DNA from: F-183 sp964627455
GTDB taxonomy: Bacteria > Acidobacteriota > Terriglobia > Bryobacterales > Bryobacteraceae
DNA: 64,000 nucleotides
Direction of reading: 5' to 3'
NCBI GenBank assembly: GCA_964627455.1
Contig: CAZVKC010000034.1
Span: forward strand, 21,647-85,646
Below, in pieces: positions 16,049-24,378 of this stretch. The position numbers and the translations under genes were made by a program. Within the stretch, counting starts at the first letter, position 1, and each line of letters starts with the position of its first letter. The notes beneath the pieces were generated by a model, which saw nothing but the letters and a program-made list of their open reading frames with translations, was not told where the DNA came from and searched no databases.

Positions 16049-16785
16049 GCTGCGGTCGTCGTGATCTTTGACGCCGCCGCGCGATCGAGGTACCAGGCGA
16101 CATTACGGCCTTCGCGTTGCACGATCTGCACAGGGCGCTTGTAGCCATCGTACTCCCCGTGCACCACCTCTTGCAGCGTGTCCGCCTTGTCCGCGCCGGT
16201 CACCAGCATCAGCGTGTTCTTTGCGTTCAGCAACACAGCCGGAAGCAGTGTCACACGCCAGTGCGGCAACTTCGGCGCAAACACGCTCGCCGCAAGTCCG
16301 CGCCGGTCTTCCGTCAGTGGATCCTCGGGAAACAAACTCGCCGTATGCGCATCCGGCCCCATCCCACAATGAATCACATCAAACGCCGGGACGCCGTCGC
16401 GCCCGAGTTCGAAGTAATCCCGCAACTCCTCGCGATATCGCTTCGCCGCTGCGTCCGGCTCCATCTCGCCGAACACGCGATGCACATTGCGCGCCGGAAT
16501 ATGCACCCGATCGATCAACGACTCCTTCGCGAGGTGATAATTGCTCTGCTCGTCGCCCGGCGGAACCACGCGTTCATCCACCCAGAACAAATGCACACGC
16601 TTCCAGTCGAACCCGGAAGCTTCCGCCATCGCGTCGAACATCAGCTTTGGCGTCGACCCGCCGGATACCGCCAGCGTCGCGCTCGCGGCGCCGCCCCGCA
16701 GCGATTCTTCCAGGATCTCGAGAATCCGGTTCCCGCAAGCGCGAGCCGCTTCTCGAGGACTCTCGTACACCTGCATCGGCATCAC
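16045..16785 (-). CDS. pgl: 6-phosphogluconolactonase
   Basis: This 246-residue protein hydrolyses 6-phosphoglucono-1,5-lactone, the second step of the oxidative pentose phosphate route in the cytosol. Visible family motifs are TLAVSGGSTPKLMFDAM near residue 40, WVDERVVPPGDEQSNY, and CGMGPDAHTASLFP near residue 140 (canonical GxGxDGHTASLFP with Gly-to-Ala before His). Length is usual for the DevB-type family. It overlaps opcA by 4 bp upstream and the capA-like gene by 4 bp downstream, so it is translated from the zwf-opcA-pgl-capA message. Confidence 0.95.
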   Translation of the reverse strand: MMPMQVYESPREAARACGNRILEILEESLRGGAASATLAVSGGSTPKLMFDAMAEASGFDWKRVHLFWVDERVVPPGDEQSNYHLAKESLIDRVHIPARNVHRVFGEMEPDAAAKRYREELRDYFELGRDGVPAFDVIHCGMGPDAHTASLFPEDPLTEDRRGLAASVFAPKLPHWRVTLLPAVLLNAKNTLMLVTGADKADTLQEVVHGEYDGYKRPVQIVQREGRNVAWYLDRAAASKITTTAA

Positions 16786-17729
16786 AGTTTCTCCGCACGC
16801 TCCAGCGCAGCCCGGAACACCTGATCCCGCTCCAGAACCGACAATTCCTCTCGCATCACATTCACCTCGCTCGGCACCGGCAGCACCGCGCGGTGATCGT
16901 ATCCGTTGATGCGGAAAAACACAGTCGGACCAAATTCAACGAAGATATCGACCCCCTCGCCGGTCAACCGCACCGAGTCGTGGACACCGGCCTTCACCCG
17001 GATCTCGACCTGCGCGTTCGGCGACGCCGTCTGCAGCCAGCCGCCCAGGTATGCCGCGGAAACCGGATGCGACGAATACTCGACGACGATGCTCGTCACT
17101 CGGGGCAGATCACCCAGCATGCGGTGATCCTCCAGCGTGTGGGCAATCACTTCGCGGAAGCTCGTCAATCGCGTCCACGCCAGATCGCCGAGCAACTTCA
17201 CTTGCGGCTGCAAGCGCAGGATCATAGCCAGCGAACCACCCTGCGACGAATCAACAATCACTTTCTGCGCGAGCTTCAGGAGGTTCACGAAACCCTCGCA
17301 CTCGAGCCACGCGCCGCCGCGGATCCACAGCACGACCGGCAGATCCGGCGCCATGATGCCCAGAATCGTGCTGTACACTTCGTTCACCCGATCCGTCGAA
17401 GCCGTGATCTCGATCTGCTCGCAGCAAATCTGCTGGCGCTTGCCGAACGGCATCCAGCACTGCGCGAACACGCGGGCGTCGAGCTTTCCCTGCTCCTCGA
17501 TCGGCCGCAAGACGATGGCGCGCGACGGATGATCGTGCATCAGTTCCGCCAGCGTTTCGCCGGTCGCGATCGCGTCCGATTCGCTTTCGGTCGCTACCAC
17601 CAGCGTCATCGCGCACGCGCGCAGAACACCGCTGTTCACACCCTGCGATTCGCCCTTGGACATCGTTCCCCAGAGGGCCGCCAGGTCCTTGAGGATCTTC
17701 TCCGGCTGTACCGTTGACGTGCTGCCCAT
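16782..17729 (-). CDS. opcA: Glucose-6-phosphate dehydrogenase assembly protein OpcA
   Basis: A 315-residue OpcA homologue located directly after zwf, its usual place. The recognisable stretches are ALWGTMSKGES near residue 20, RACAMTLVVATESE, HPSRAIVLRPIEEQG, and PDLPVVLWIRGGAW. In cyanobacteria and actinobacteria OpcA is an allosteric activator or assembly factor for glucose-6-phosphate dehydrogenase, in cyanobacteria tied to redox control. The start ATG overlaps the zwf stop by one base (TAATG). It links the pathway to redox or assembly control in this organism by inference. Confidence 0.9.
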   Translation of the reverse strand: MGSTSTVQPEKILKDLAALWGTMSKGESQGVNSGVLRACAMTLVVATESESDAIATGETLAELMHDHPSRAIVLRPIEEQGKLDARVFAQCWMPFGKRQQICCEQIEITASTDRVNEVYSTILGIMAPDLPVVLWIRGGAWLECEGFVNLLKLAQKVIVDSSQGGSLAMILRLQPQVKLLGDLAWTRLTSFREVIAHTLEDHRMLGDLPRVTSIVVEYSSHPVSAAYLGGWLQTASPNAQVEIRVKAGVHDSVRLTGEGVDIFVEFGPTVFFRINGYDHRAVLPVPSEVNVMREELSVLERDQVFRAALERAEKL

Positions 17730-19252
17730 TATGGGATTCTCCAGACGTGGCCGTTGCGCGCCAGCATGTCATCCGATTCCTTCGGTCCCCAACCGCCCGC
17801 CGGGTAATTCGGGAACGAGAACGGCGCCGTCTCCCAATGCTCGAGGATCGGCTGCACCGCGCGCCAGCTGGCTTCCACCATGTCCTGTCGAGTGTACAGC
17901 GTCGCGTCGCCGATCATCGCGTCTACGAGTAGTGTTTCATAAGCCGTCGGCGTCCGCATGCCAAAGCTCGAACCGTAGTTGAAGTCCATCGACACCGGCC
18001 GCAGCTGCATCCCGGGACCCGGCTGCTTCGAAAGGAATCGCAACGAAATCCCCTCTTCCGGCTGGATACGCACAATGAGCATATTCGGCCGCAGCGACTG
18101 ATCGCCGAACATGTTCAGAGGCGGCTGCTTGAAGAACACCGCGATATCCGTCACGCGCTTCGGCATCCGCTTGCCTGTGCGGATGTAAAAGGGCACGCCG
18201 GACCAGCGCCAGTTGTCCACCCAGAATGTAACGGCCGCATACGTATCGGTGCGCGCCTGCGGATCGACGCCTTGTTCCTGACGGAACCCCGGCACATCGA
18301 CGCCGCCCAGCTTCGCAGGTCCATACTGGCCCGCCACGGACCACAGCGGGGCTTCTTCCGGTTTGGGGATCCGGATCGAACGCAGCAGTTTCGAGCGCTC
18401 ATCGCGGACCGCATTCGGCTCATACGAGGCCGGCGGCTCCATCGCGATCGTCGACATCACCTGCAGCAGGTGGTTCTGGATCATGTCGCGCAGCGCGCCC
18501 GATTCCGAATAATACCCGCCGCGGCCTTCGACGCCGATCGATTCCGCCGCCGTAATCTGCACGTGATCGATGTAGCGGCGATTCCACACCGGCTCGAAGA
18601 TCCCGTTGCCGAAGCGGAACGCCAGGATGTTCTGGACCGTCTCTTTGCCGAGGTAGTGATCGATGCGGTAGACCGACGATTCCGGGAAAACTTTCTGGAT
18701 GTTTTCGTTCAGCGTCTGCGCGGTCCCGAGATCGTGTCCGAACGGCTTCTCGACCACCAGCCGGCGCCAGCCCCGCGACCCATTATGGTTCTGCAAACCA
18801 ACCTTTCCGAGACCCTCCACAATCGGCTCGTAGTGGCTCGGCTGCGTCGACAGGTAAAACAGAACGTTCCCCTGCGTTTGAAACATTTCATCCGCTTCAC
18901 GCAGCTTCACGGCGAGGCGCTCGAACACATCCGGCTGGCTGATGTCGCCGGACAGATAGAACAGACGCTTGGCGAACTCTTCCCACAAGCCCTCGTCGAA
19001 CGGCGAATCCTCGAGGAACCGCTGCACGCTTTCCCGCATCTTCGCGCGGTATTCGTCGTCGCTCATCGCCGTGCGCGAATTGCCGATCACCGCGAAACTC
19101 GGCGACAGCCGGCGCTCATACGCGAGCCGGTACAGAGCAGGAATGAGTTTTCGTTTCGTAAGATCGCCGTTCGCGCCAAAAATCACCACGGCGCAAGGCG
19201 GGACCCGGCGTTCGAACCGAAGCGAGTCCTGTAAGAGTTTGGCGTCAGCCAT
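17729..19252 (-). CDS. zwf: Glucose-6-phosphate 1-dehydrogenase
   Basis: A 507-residue enzyme oxidising glucose 6-phosphate with NADP+. Motifs are VVIFGANGDLTKRKLIPALY (Rossmann fingerprint), VVEKPFGHDLGTA, RIDHYLGKETVQN (active-site His in the RIDHYLGKE signature) and FYIRTGKRMPKR. I chose ATG at 19252 (MADAKLLQDS) because it gives the usual length; an upstream GTG at 19309 would add 19 residues without family character. A TACTTT hexamer lies 7 nt before this ATG and there is no Shine-Dalgarno, compatible with a leaderless mRNA. It is the first gene of the zwf-opcA-pgl-capA operon. Confidence 0.96.
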   Translation of the reverse strand: MADAKLLQDSLRFERRVPPCAVVIFGANGDLTKRKLIPALYRLAYERRLSPSFAVIGNSRTAMSDDEYRAKMRESVQRFLEDSPFDEGLWEEFAKRLFYLSGDISQPDVFERLAVKLREADEMFQTQGNVLFYLSTQPSHYEPIVEGLGKVGLQNHNGSRGWRRLVVEKPFGHDLGTAQTLNENIQKVFPESSVYRIDHYLGKETVQNILAFRFGNGIFEPVWNRRYIDHVQITAAESIGVEGRGGYYSESGALRDMIQNHLLQVMSTIAMEPPASYEPNAVRDERSKLLRSIRIPKPEEAPLWSVAGQYGPAKLGGVDVPGFRQEQGVDPQARTDTYAAVTFWVDNWRWSGVPFYIRTGKRMPKRVTDIAVFFKQPPLNMFGDQSLRPNMLIVRIQPEEGISLRFLSKQPGPGMQLRPVSMDFNYGSSFGMRTPTAYETLLVDAMIGDATLYTRQDMVEASWRAVQPILEHWETAPFSFPNYPAGGWGPKESDDMLARNGHVWRIP

Positions 19253-19357
19253 GGATTTCAAAGTAGCATCCGCCGATGGTCTTGAGAAATGTTGAAACAA
19301 ATTGCGCACGAACTGCGCTAGAAGGTATTGGGCCCTCGCGGGCCCGCTCTCACATCC

Positions 19358-20293
19358 ATGCTTCTTTCACTCATGATCTACGACAGCGACGGGCGCACCC
19401 GCGGCAGCATCAAACTCCAGGTGAACCGGGGGGCGACCCCGCCGCAGTGGTCTGTCGCTGAGGATGCCACAAGACTCTGGTCCAAGATTGGTTACTCGCA
19501 ATCCGGATCCGCGACCGTCAACGGCACCGAAGTCCTCCTGCTCGACCAGCCCCCCGGCAAGATGTCCATGCCTGTCGTCCGGCTTTTGAACCTGCCGGCG
19601 CGGGGCGCGGCGGCGGGCACGGGAGCGATTCTCGCCCCGCCGGATTCCTCCTTGAATGGCGGCAACATCTATTGGGTCGGCGACCCTAAAGAAAACGACG
19701 AAATGACGGAGATCCGCAAGACCATGCGGCAGGTCCTCGACAAGTGGGTCCCCGTGCCGGTCATCGACTCCAACAGCGCCGCCTTCAAGATGCTCACCGG
19801 CTTCGACACCAGGCGATTGCTCGATGAGTATTGGGAGCCCGAGAACAAGAACCCTCCTTATCCGGAAGGAAAGATGCCGAAGAAAAACACCGGCTTCACC
19901 TGCTGCAATCTGACTCTCGGATCCCTGGCCATTCAACTCGGCGCCGCGCTGGGCCGGCCCCCGGGCATTTGGCTCACCCGCGGACCTCTCTATCTCTACC
20001 TGGCCGACAAAGATAACCCTGGCTGCTGGATCAAATCCGACGGCACGAATCGCCCGAAGCCCGGTGACTTCTATTCCGTTCCTCTGACCCTCGAAGACGG
20101 CTCTGTGCAGCAATACGGCCACGTCGGCATCGTTTACGACATCCTCGACGACACCTGGATGTCCGTTGACGGAGGCCAGGGCGGCTATCGCTCCGGTCCC
20201 AAACTGGACCGCATCAAGAAACAGGATCGAGGCAAGCTCGACACCAGCCGCATGAACGGCTGGATCGACATCGACCTGTACTGGAAGAAGTAA
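19358..20293 (+). CDS. CHAP/NlpC-like cysteine peptidase-fold protein, possible cell-wall amidase or effector
   Basis: A 311-residue protein starting MLLSLMIYDSDGRTRG, without a convincing signal peptide. The C-terminal half resembles CHAP/NlpC-P60 amidases: a Cys at the start of a helix (TGFTCCNLTLGSLAIQLG, C182/C183), then KPGDFYSVPLT and YGHVGIVYDI with His255, and WMSVDGGQGG. Between them lies a variable region with GIWLTRGPLYLY. The N-terminal 100 residues contain no motif I recognise. It stands alone between divergent and co-directional unrelated genes. The fold assignment is by motif order only; peptidoglycan cleavage or a toxin-like role is inference. A GGGCCC-TCGC-GGGCCC hairpin precedes the start. 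Confidence 0.6.
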   Translation: MLLSLMIYDSDGRTRGSIKLQVNRGATPPQWSVAEDATRLWSKIGYSQSGSATVNGTEVLLLDQPPGKMSMPVVRLLNLPARGAAAGTGAILAPPDSSLNGGNIYWVGDPKENDEMTEIRKTMRQVLDKWVPVPVIDSNSAAFKMLTGFDTRRLLDEYWEPENKNPPYPEGKMPKKNTGFTCCNLTLGSLAIQLGAALGRPPGIWLTRGPLYLYLADKDNPGCWIKSDGTNRPKPGDFYSVPLTLEDGSVQQYGHVGIVYDILDDTWMSVDGGQGGYRSGPKLDRIKKQDRGKLDTSRMNGWIDIDLYWKK

Positions 20294-20331
20294 CGCTGTC
20301 GCATTTATCAGGGATCTTCGCGGACTACTGC

Positions 20332-20350
20332 ATACGACCGGTCGTATACT
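20332..20350 (+). promoter_or_regulatory. 16-bp perfect palindrome overlapping a TATACT -10 box
   Basis: ATACGACCGGTCGTAT (20332-20347) is a perfect palindrome. Its right end overlaps TATACT (20345-20350), a good -10 hexamer 14 bp before the start at 20365. No strong -35 is seen. A site filling the spacer and part of the -10 is the usual place for a repressor. The GACCGGTC core recalls TetR-family operators, but no regulator gene is adjacent. Confidence 0.55.
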
Positions 20351-20364
20351 GAGAAGTTCCGCTG

Positions 20365-21564
20365 ATGAGAGTCCCCAAGCCATCCTTGGCAGGCTGCGGC
20401 GCTGCTGCTGGATGGGCGTTCGTCGCTTGTCTCGCCGTCGCTGCCTGGCAGACAGCGACGGTCCAGGTCAATTACGATGGCCGGATCTCAGGCCTTTTCT
20501 GCATCGGCGCGAAGCACGTTCTACCGGACTGGGCGGAAGCCAGCACGCCGGTCTTCCGCCAGGCCAGTCCCGCCGGATACGACGGGGCCGCTTACTGGCT
20601 CATCTCGCTCGACCCGTTTGTACAACGGCCGGAAACCTTTCGATCACTCGACGTTCCCCGCGTCCGGTACCGGCGCATCCTCGTTCCCTTGCTCGCCTGG
20701 GCGCTCTCGTTGGGACACCTGCCGTGGACGCCCGTCGCCTACGCTGGCGTGATCCTGGGCTTCATTGGGCTTGGGGTCTACGCCACATCGAGGATCTTCC
20801 GGATCCACGATCTGGCGTCTGCCCACGGATTCTGGTTCCTGGCCCTGCCGGCCACACTCACATCCATCGACCGCATGACCGTCGACGTTGCGCTTGCGGC
20901 GTTGATCGCGTGCTGGATCCTGCTGCGACAAAACGGCCGCGCGGGCGGCGCAACCTGGTGGCTCACGCTCGCCGCCTGCGGACTCACGCGTGAAACCGGC
21001 TTGGCGATCGCAGCCGCGGAGTTCTTCGAAGCCTTGCTTGCCCGGCAGTGGAAGCGATGTATGTTGGCTGCAAGCGCGGCGGTCCCGGCAGCCTCCTGGT
21101 ATCTGTTCGTCGCCATGCGCACTCCCCCGCTCGAAGCGAAATGGATCGGCTGGATTCCGTTCTCGGGTCCGGCGCTGGGATTCTGGAAGCTCGTCACGCA
21201 AGCTCCCTCGACTGCCGACGCCCTCCAGCAGGTTGCGCATCTCCTCGACATCGTGGCATTCCTGGGGGCCTGGCTCGGCCTGGCATGGTACGCGAGGTAC
21301 ATCCTGCCGGCGCCGCCATGGCGCGACGCCCTCACGATCGCGGCATCGATCTACGCTGCGATGGCCGTGCTGCTGTCGTCCCTGGACATCTGGAGTGAAG
21401 CCTACGCCTTCGGCCGTACCCTGACGCCTCTGTGGGGATTGATCGCTTTCCGTGGCCTGGCAATCCGCTCGATCATCCCGGCCATGCCGCTGATTCTGAT
21501 TTCCATTCGCACCGCAGCCGGATGGTGGTGGCAGGTCAAAGGAGTTGTTCTGGGGCTCCTCTAG
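20365..21564 (+). CDS. Polytopic membrane protein, GT-C/mannosyltransferase-like
   Basis: A 399-residue protein with about ten hydrophobic segments. The first loop has YDGRISGLFCIG and GYDGAAYWLIS, followed by VRYRRILVPLLAWAL and, midway, CGLTRETGLAIAAAEF. Acidic residues after the first helix and a TRETG-type loop are common in GT-C fold glycosyltransferases acting on polyprenyl-linked sugars, but the catalytic assignment is not certain. GAGAAG precedes the ATG. The gene has its own candidate operator and ends at a strong terminator, so it appears to be a single-gene transcription unit. Confidence 0.65.
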   Translation: MRVPKPSLAGCGAAAGWAFVACLAVAAWQTATVQVNYDGRISGLFCIGAKHVLPDWAEASTPVFRQASPAGYDGAAYWLISLDPFVQRPETFRSLDVPRVRYRRILVPLLAWALSLGHLPWTPVAYAGVILGFIGLGVYATSRIFRIHDLASAHGFWFLALPATLTSIDRMTVDVALAALIACWILLRQNGRAGGATWWLTLAACGLTRETGLAIAAAEFFEALLARQWKRCMLAASAAVPAASWYLFVAMRTPPLEAKWIGWIPFSGPALGFWKLVTQAPSTADALQQVAHLLDIVAFLGAWLGLAWYARYILPAPPWRDALTIAASIYAAMAVLLSSLDIWSEAYAFGRTLTPLWGLIAFRGLAIRSIIPAMPLILISIRTAAGWWWQVKGVVLGLL

Positions 21565-21580
21565 CTGGACGCCCCATAGA

Positions 21581-21616
21581 AACGGCCGGCAGCGGATCGC
21601 TCCACTGCCGGCCGTT
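21581..21616. terminator. Strong bidirectional terminator
   Basis: A 12-bp perfect stem (AACGGCCGGCAG at 21581-21592, CTGCCGGCCGTT at 21605-21616) with a 12-nt loop lies between the converging membrane protein and acnA genes. On the plus strand it is followed by CTGTTCGTTTTC. Confidence 0.85.
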
Positions 21617-21636
21617 CTGTTCGTTTTCTCGAGGAC

Positions 21637-24294
21637 CTACGCCCGAGCCGCCACCTGCCGCAGCACATACGGCAGGATGCCGCCGCTACGGTAGTACTCC
21701 GCTTCCTGCGGCGTGTCCACGCGGACCTGCACCTGGAACGTCTTCACCGTCCCATCGTCCGCCCTCGCCGTCACGGTCGCCTTGCCGCCCGTCGCCACAG
21801 CTTCGGCCAGGCCGCTGAACGAGTACGTCTCGTATCCCGTCAGCCCCAGCGTCTCGCGGCTCTCGCCCGGCAGGAACTGGCACGGCAACACGCCCATGCC
21901 CACCAGGTTCGAACGGTGGATGCGCTCGTAGCTTTCCGCGATCACAGCCTTCACGCCGAGCAACAGCGTGCCCTTGGCAGCCCAGTCGCGCGAGGATCCC
22001 GAACCATACTCCTTGCCCGCCAGCACCAGCAGCGGAACACCCGCCGCCTGATATTGCATCGAGGCGTCGTAGATGGTGGTCTTCTCGCCGTTGTACGTGG
22101 TCCAGCCGCCTTCCGTTCCCGGCGCGATCAGGTTCCGCAGACGGATGTTCGCGAACGTGCCGCGCACCATCACGTCATCGTGTCCGCGGCGCGCGCCGTA
22201 GGAGTTGAAGTCCACCGGCTTCACGCCCTGCTCGATAAGCCACTTGCCTGCAGGACCATCCTTCGCGATGTTGCCCGCCGGCGAAATGTGATCGGTCGTG
22301 ATCGAATCGCCGAGCGACGCGAGCACCTTCATGCCCGTGAAGTCCGCAATCGGCTTGGTCGGATCCGCCATGTTTTCGAAGTATGGCGGCTTCTTGATGT
22401 AGGTCGACGTCGCATCCCACTCGAACTGGTCGCCCGTCTTCACCGGCATCGAACGCCACATCGAATCACCTTCGAACACCTTGCCGTACTCGGCTTCGAA
22501 GTGTTCCTTCTTCACGCTCGACGCGACGACGGCTTCCACCTCTTCCGTGGTCGGCCAGATGTCCTTCAGGAACACGTCCTCGCCGTTCGAACCCTTGCCG
22601 ACCGGCTCCGTCGCGAGATCAATGTCCACGCGGCCCGCGATCGCGTAGGCGACCACCAGCGGCGGCGACGCGAGATAGTTCGCGCGCACGTGCGGATTCA
22701 CGCGGCCTTCGAAGTTGCGGTTGCCCGACAGCACCGACGCCACCACCAGCTTCTCGCGCGTCACAGCTTCGGCAATCGGATCCGGCAGCGGACCCGAGTT
22801 TCCGATACAAGTCGTGCAGCCATAGCCGACGAGATGGAAGCCCAGCGCTTCGAGCGGCGCGACCAGCCCGGCGGCGCGATAGTAATCCATCACGACCTTG
22901 GATCCCGGCGCGAGGCTCGTCTTCACCCACGGTTTGCGCGTGAGGCCCTTTTCCGCGGCCTTCTTCGCGACCAGGCCCGCGGCGATCATCACCGAGGGAT
23001 TCGACGTGTTGGTGCAACTGGTGATGGCCGCGATCACCACCGAACCATCGGCGAGCGTCCCGCCGCCATCGTACGTGGTCGACTTCGGCTCCGCGCCATT
23101 CAGCAAGCCTGCGAAGTTGGTCTTCACCTGCGGCAGTTCGAGGCGATCCTGCGGACGCTTCGGACCCGCCAGCGACGGCACGACGGTCGACAGATCGAGT
23201 TCCAGCGTGTCGTTGTACACCGGATCCGGCGCGTCGGGTAGCAGGAACAATCCCTGTTCACGGCAGTATGCTTCAACGAGCGCCACGCGATCATCCGGAC
23301 GATTCGACAGGCGCAGGTAATCGAGCGACTTCTCGTCGATCGGGAAGAAGCCGATCGTTGCCCCGTATTCCGGCGCCATGTTGGCGAGCGTCGCGCGATC
23401 CGCTAGGCTCAGCGCCGAAACGCCATCGCCATAGTATTCGACGAACTTGCCGACCACGCCCTTCTTACGCAGCATCTGCGTGCAGGTGAGCACGAGGTCC
23501 GTGGCAGTCGCGCCCTGCGGCAGCTTGCCCTTGAGCTTGAAGCCAACCACCGGAGGCAGCAGCATCGACATCGGCTGGCCCAGCATGCAGGCCTCGGCTT
23601 CGATGCCGCCGACGCCCCAACCCACGACGCCGATGCCGTTGATCATCGTCGTGTGCGAGTCGGTGCCGACGCAGGTGTCGGGATACGCGAGCGTCGCGCC
23701 GTCTTCATCCTGAGCCGAGAAGACAACCGATGCGAGGTATTCGAGGTTGACCTGGTGGACGATGCCGGTCCCCGGAGGCACCGCGCGGAAATTCCGGAAC
23801 GCCGTCTGCGCCCAGCGCAGCAATGCGTAACGTTCGCGATTGCGCTGGTATTCGAGCGCGACGTTGAGATCGAACGCGTCCTTGGCGGCAAAGTGGTCCA
23901 CCTGCACGCTGTGGTCGATCACGAGGTCGCAGGGGATGAGAGGATTCGCCTTGGTCGGATCCGCGCCCATCTTCTGCAGCGCATCGCGCATGGCGGCGAG
24001 ATCGACGACGCAGGGGACGCCGGTGAAGTCCTGCAGCACGACGCGTGCGGGACGGTAATTGATTTCCTGCGCGGCGGCGGAAGTGTCCCACTTGGCGACA
24101 TATTCGATGTCGGCGCGCTTGACCGTGGCTTCGTCTTCAAAGCGAAGCAGGTTCTCGAGAAGGATGCGAATCGAGTACGGGAGACGCGAGATATTGAAAC
24201 CCGCTTTCTCCAAAGCCTTGAGGCTGTAAATGCGGTAGGACTGCCCGCCGACGTTGAGCGTCGACGCGGCGCCAAAGGAGTTTTTCGATGCCAT
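21637..24294 (-). CDS. acnA: Aconitate hydratase A
   Basis: An 885-residue TCA-cycle enzyme interconverting citrate and isocitrate. It begins MASKNSFGAASTLNVGGQSY, typical of AcnA. The iron-sulfur ligands are in AAITSCTNTSNPSVMI and YGCTTCIGNSGPL. Other motifs are GTDSHTTMINGIGVVGWG and EYGSGSSRDWAAKG. Length fits the family. The frame stays open far upstream, to 25608, but that extension is the antisense of the kinase gene and is not credible; the ATG at 24294 gives the normal N-terminus. Divergent from the kinase with 84 bp between starts. Confidence 0.97.
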   Translation of the reverse strand: MASKNSFGAASTLNVGGQSYRIYSLKALEKAGFNISRLPYSIRILLENLLRFEDEATVKRADIEYVAKWDTSAAAQEINYRPARVVLQDFTGVPCVVDLAAMRDALQKMGADPTKANPLIPCDLVIDHSVQVDHFAAKDAFDLNVALEYQRNRERYALLRWAQTAFRNFRAVPPGTGIVHQVNLEYLASVVFSAQDEDGATLAYPDTCVGTDSHTTMINGIGVVGWGVGGIEAEACMLGQPMSMLLPPVVGFKLKGKLPQGATATDLVLTCTQMLRKKGVVGKFVEYYGDGVSALSLADRATLANMAPEYGATIGFFPIDEKSLDYLRLSNRPDDRVALVEAYCREQGLFLLPDAPDPVYNDTLELDLSTVVPSLAGPKRPQDRLELPQVKTNFAGLLNGAEPKSTTYDGGGTLADGSVVIAAITSCTNTSNPSVMIAAGLVAKKAAEKGLTRKPWVKTSLAPGSKVVMDYYRAAGLVAPLEALGFHLVGYGCTTCIGNSGPLPDPIAEAVTREKLVVASVLSGNRNFEGRVNPHVRANYLASPPLVVAYAIAGRVDIDLATEPVGKGSNGEDVFLKDIWPTTEEVEAVVASSVKKEHFEAEYGKVFEGDSMWRSMPVKTGDQFEWDATSTYIKKPPYFENMADPTKPIADFTGMKVLASLGDSITTDHISPAGNIAKDGPAGKWLIEQGVKPVDFNSYGARRGHDDVMVRGTFANIRLRNLIAPGTEGGWTTYNGEKTTIYDASMQYQAAGVPLLVLAGKEYGSGSSRDWAAKGTLLLGVKAVIAESYERIHRSNLVGMGVLPCQFLPGESRETLGLTGYETYSFSGLAEAVATGGKATVTARADDGTVKTFQVQVRVDTPQEAEYYRSGGILPYVLRQVAARA

Positions 24295-24378
24295 CGGGAT
24301 ACTTATTAGTGTAGCGTTCCGCAATGGGCTCCGGTTCCATCGGAGCATCGCCGCGGCTATCATGGAAAAGTTCTCGCG

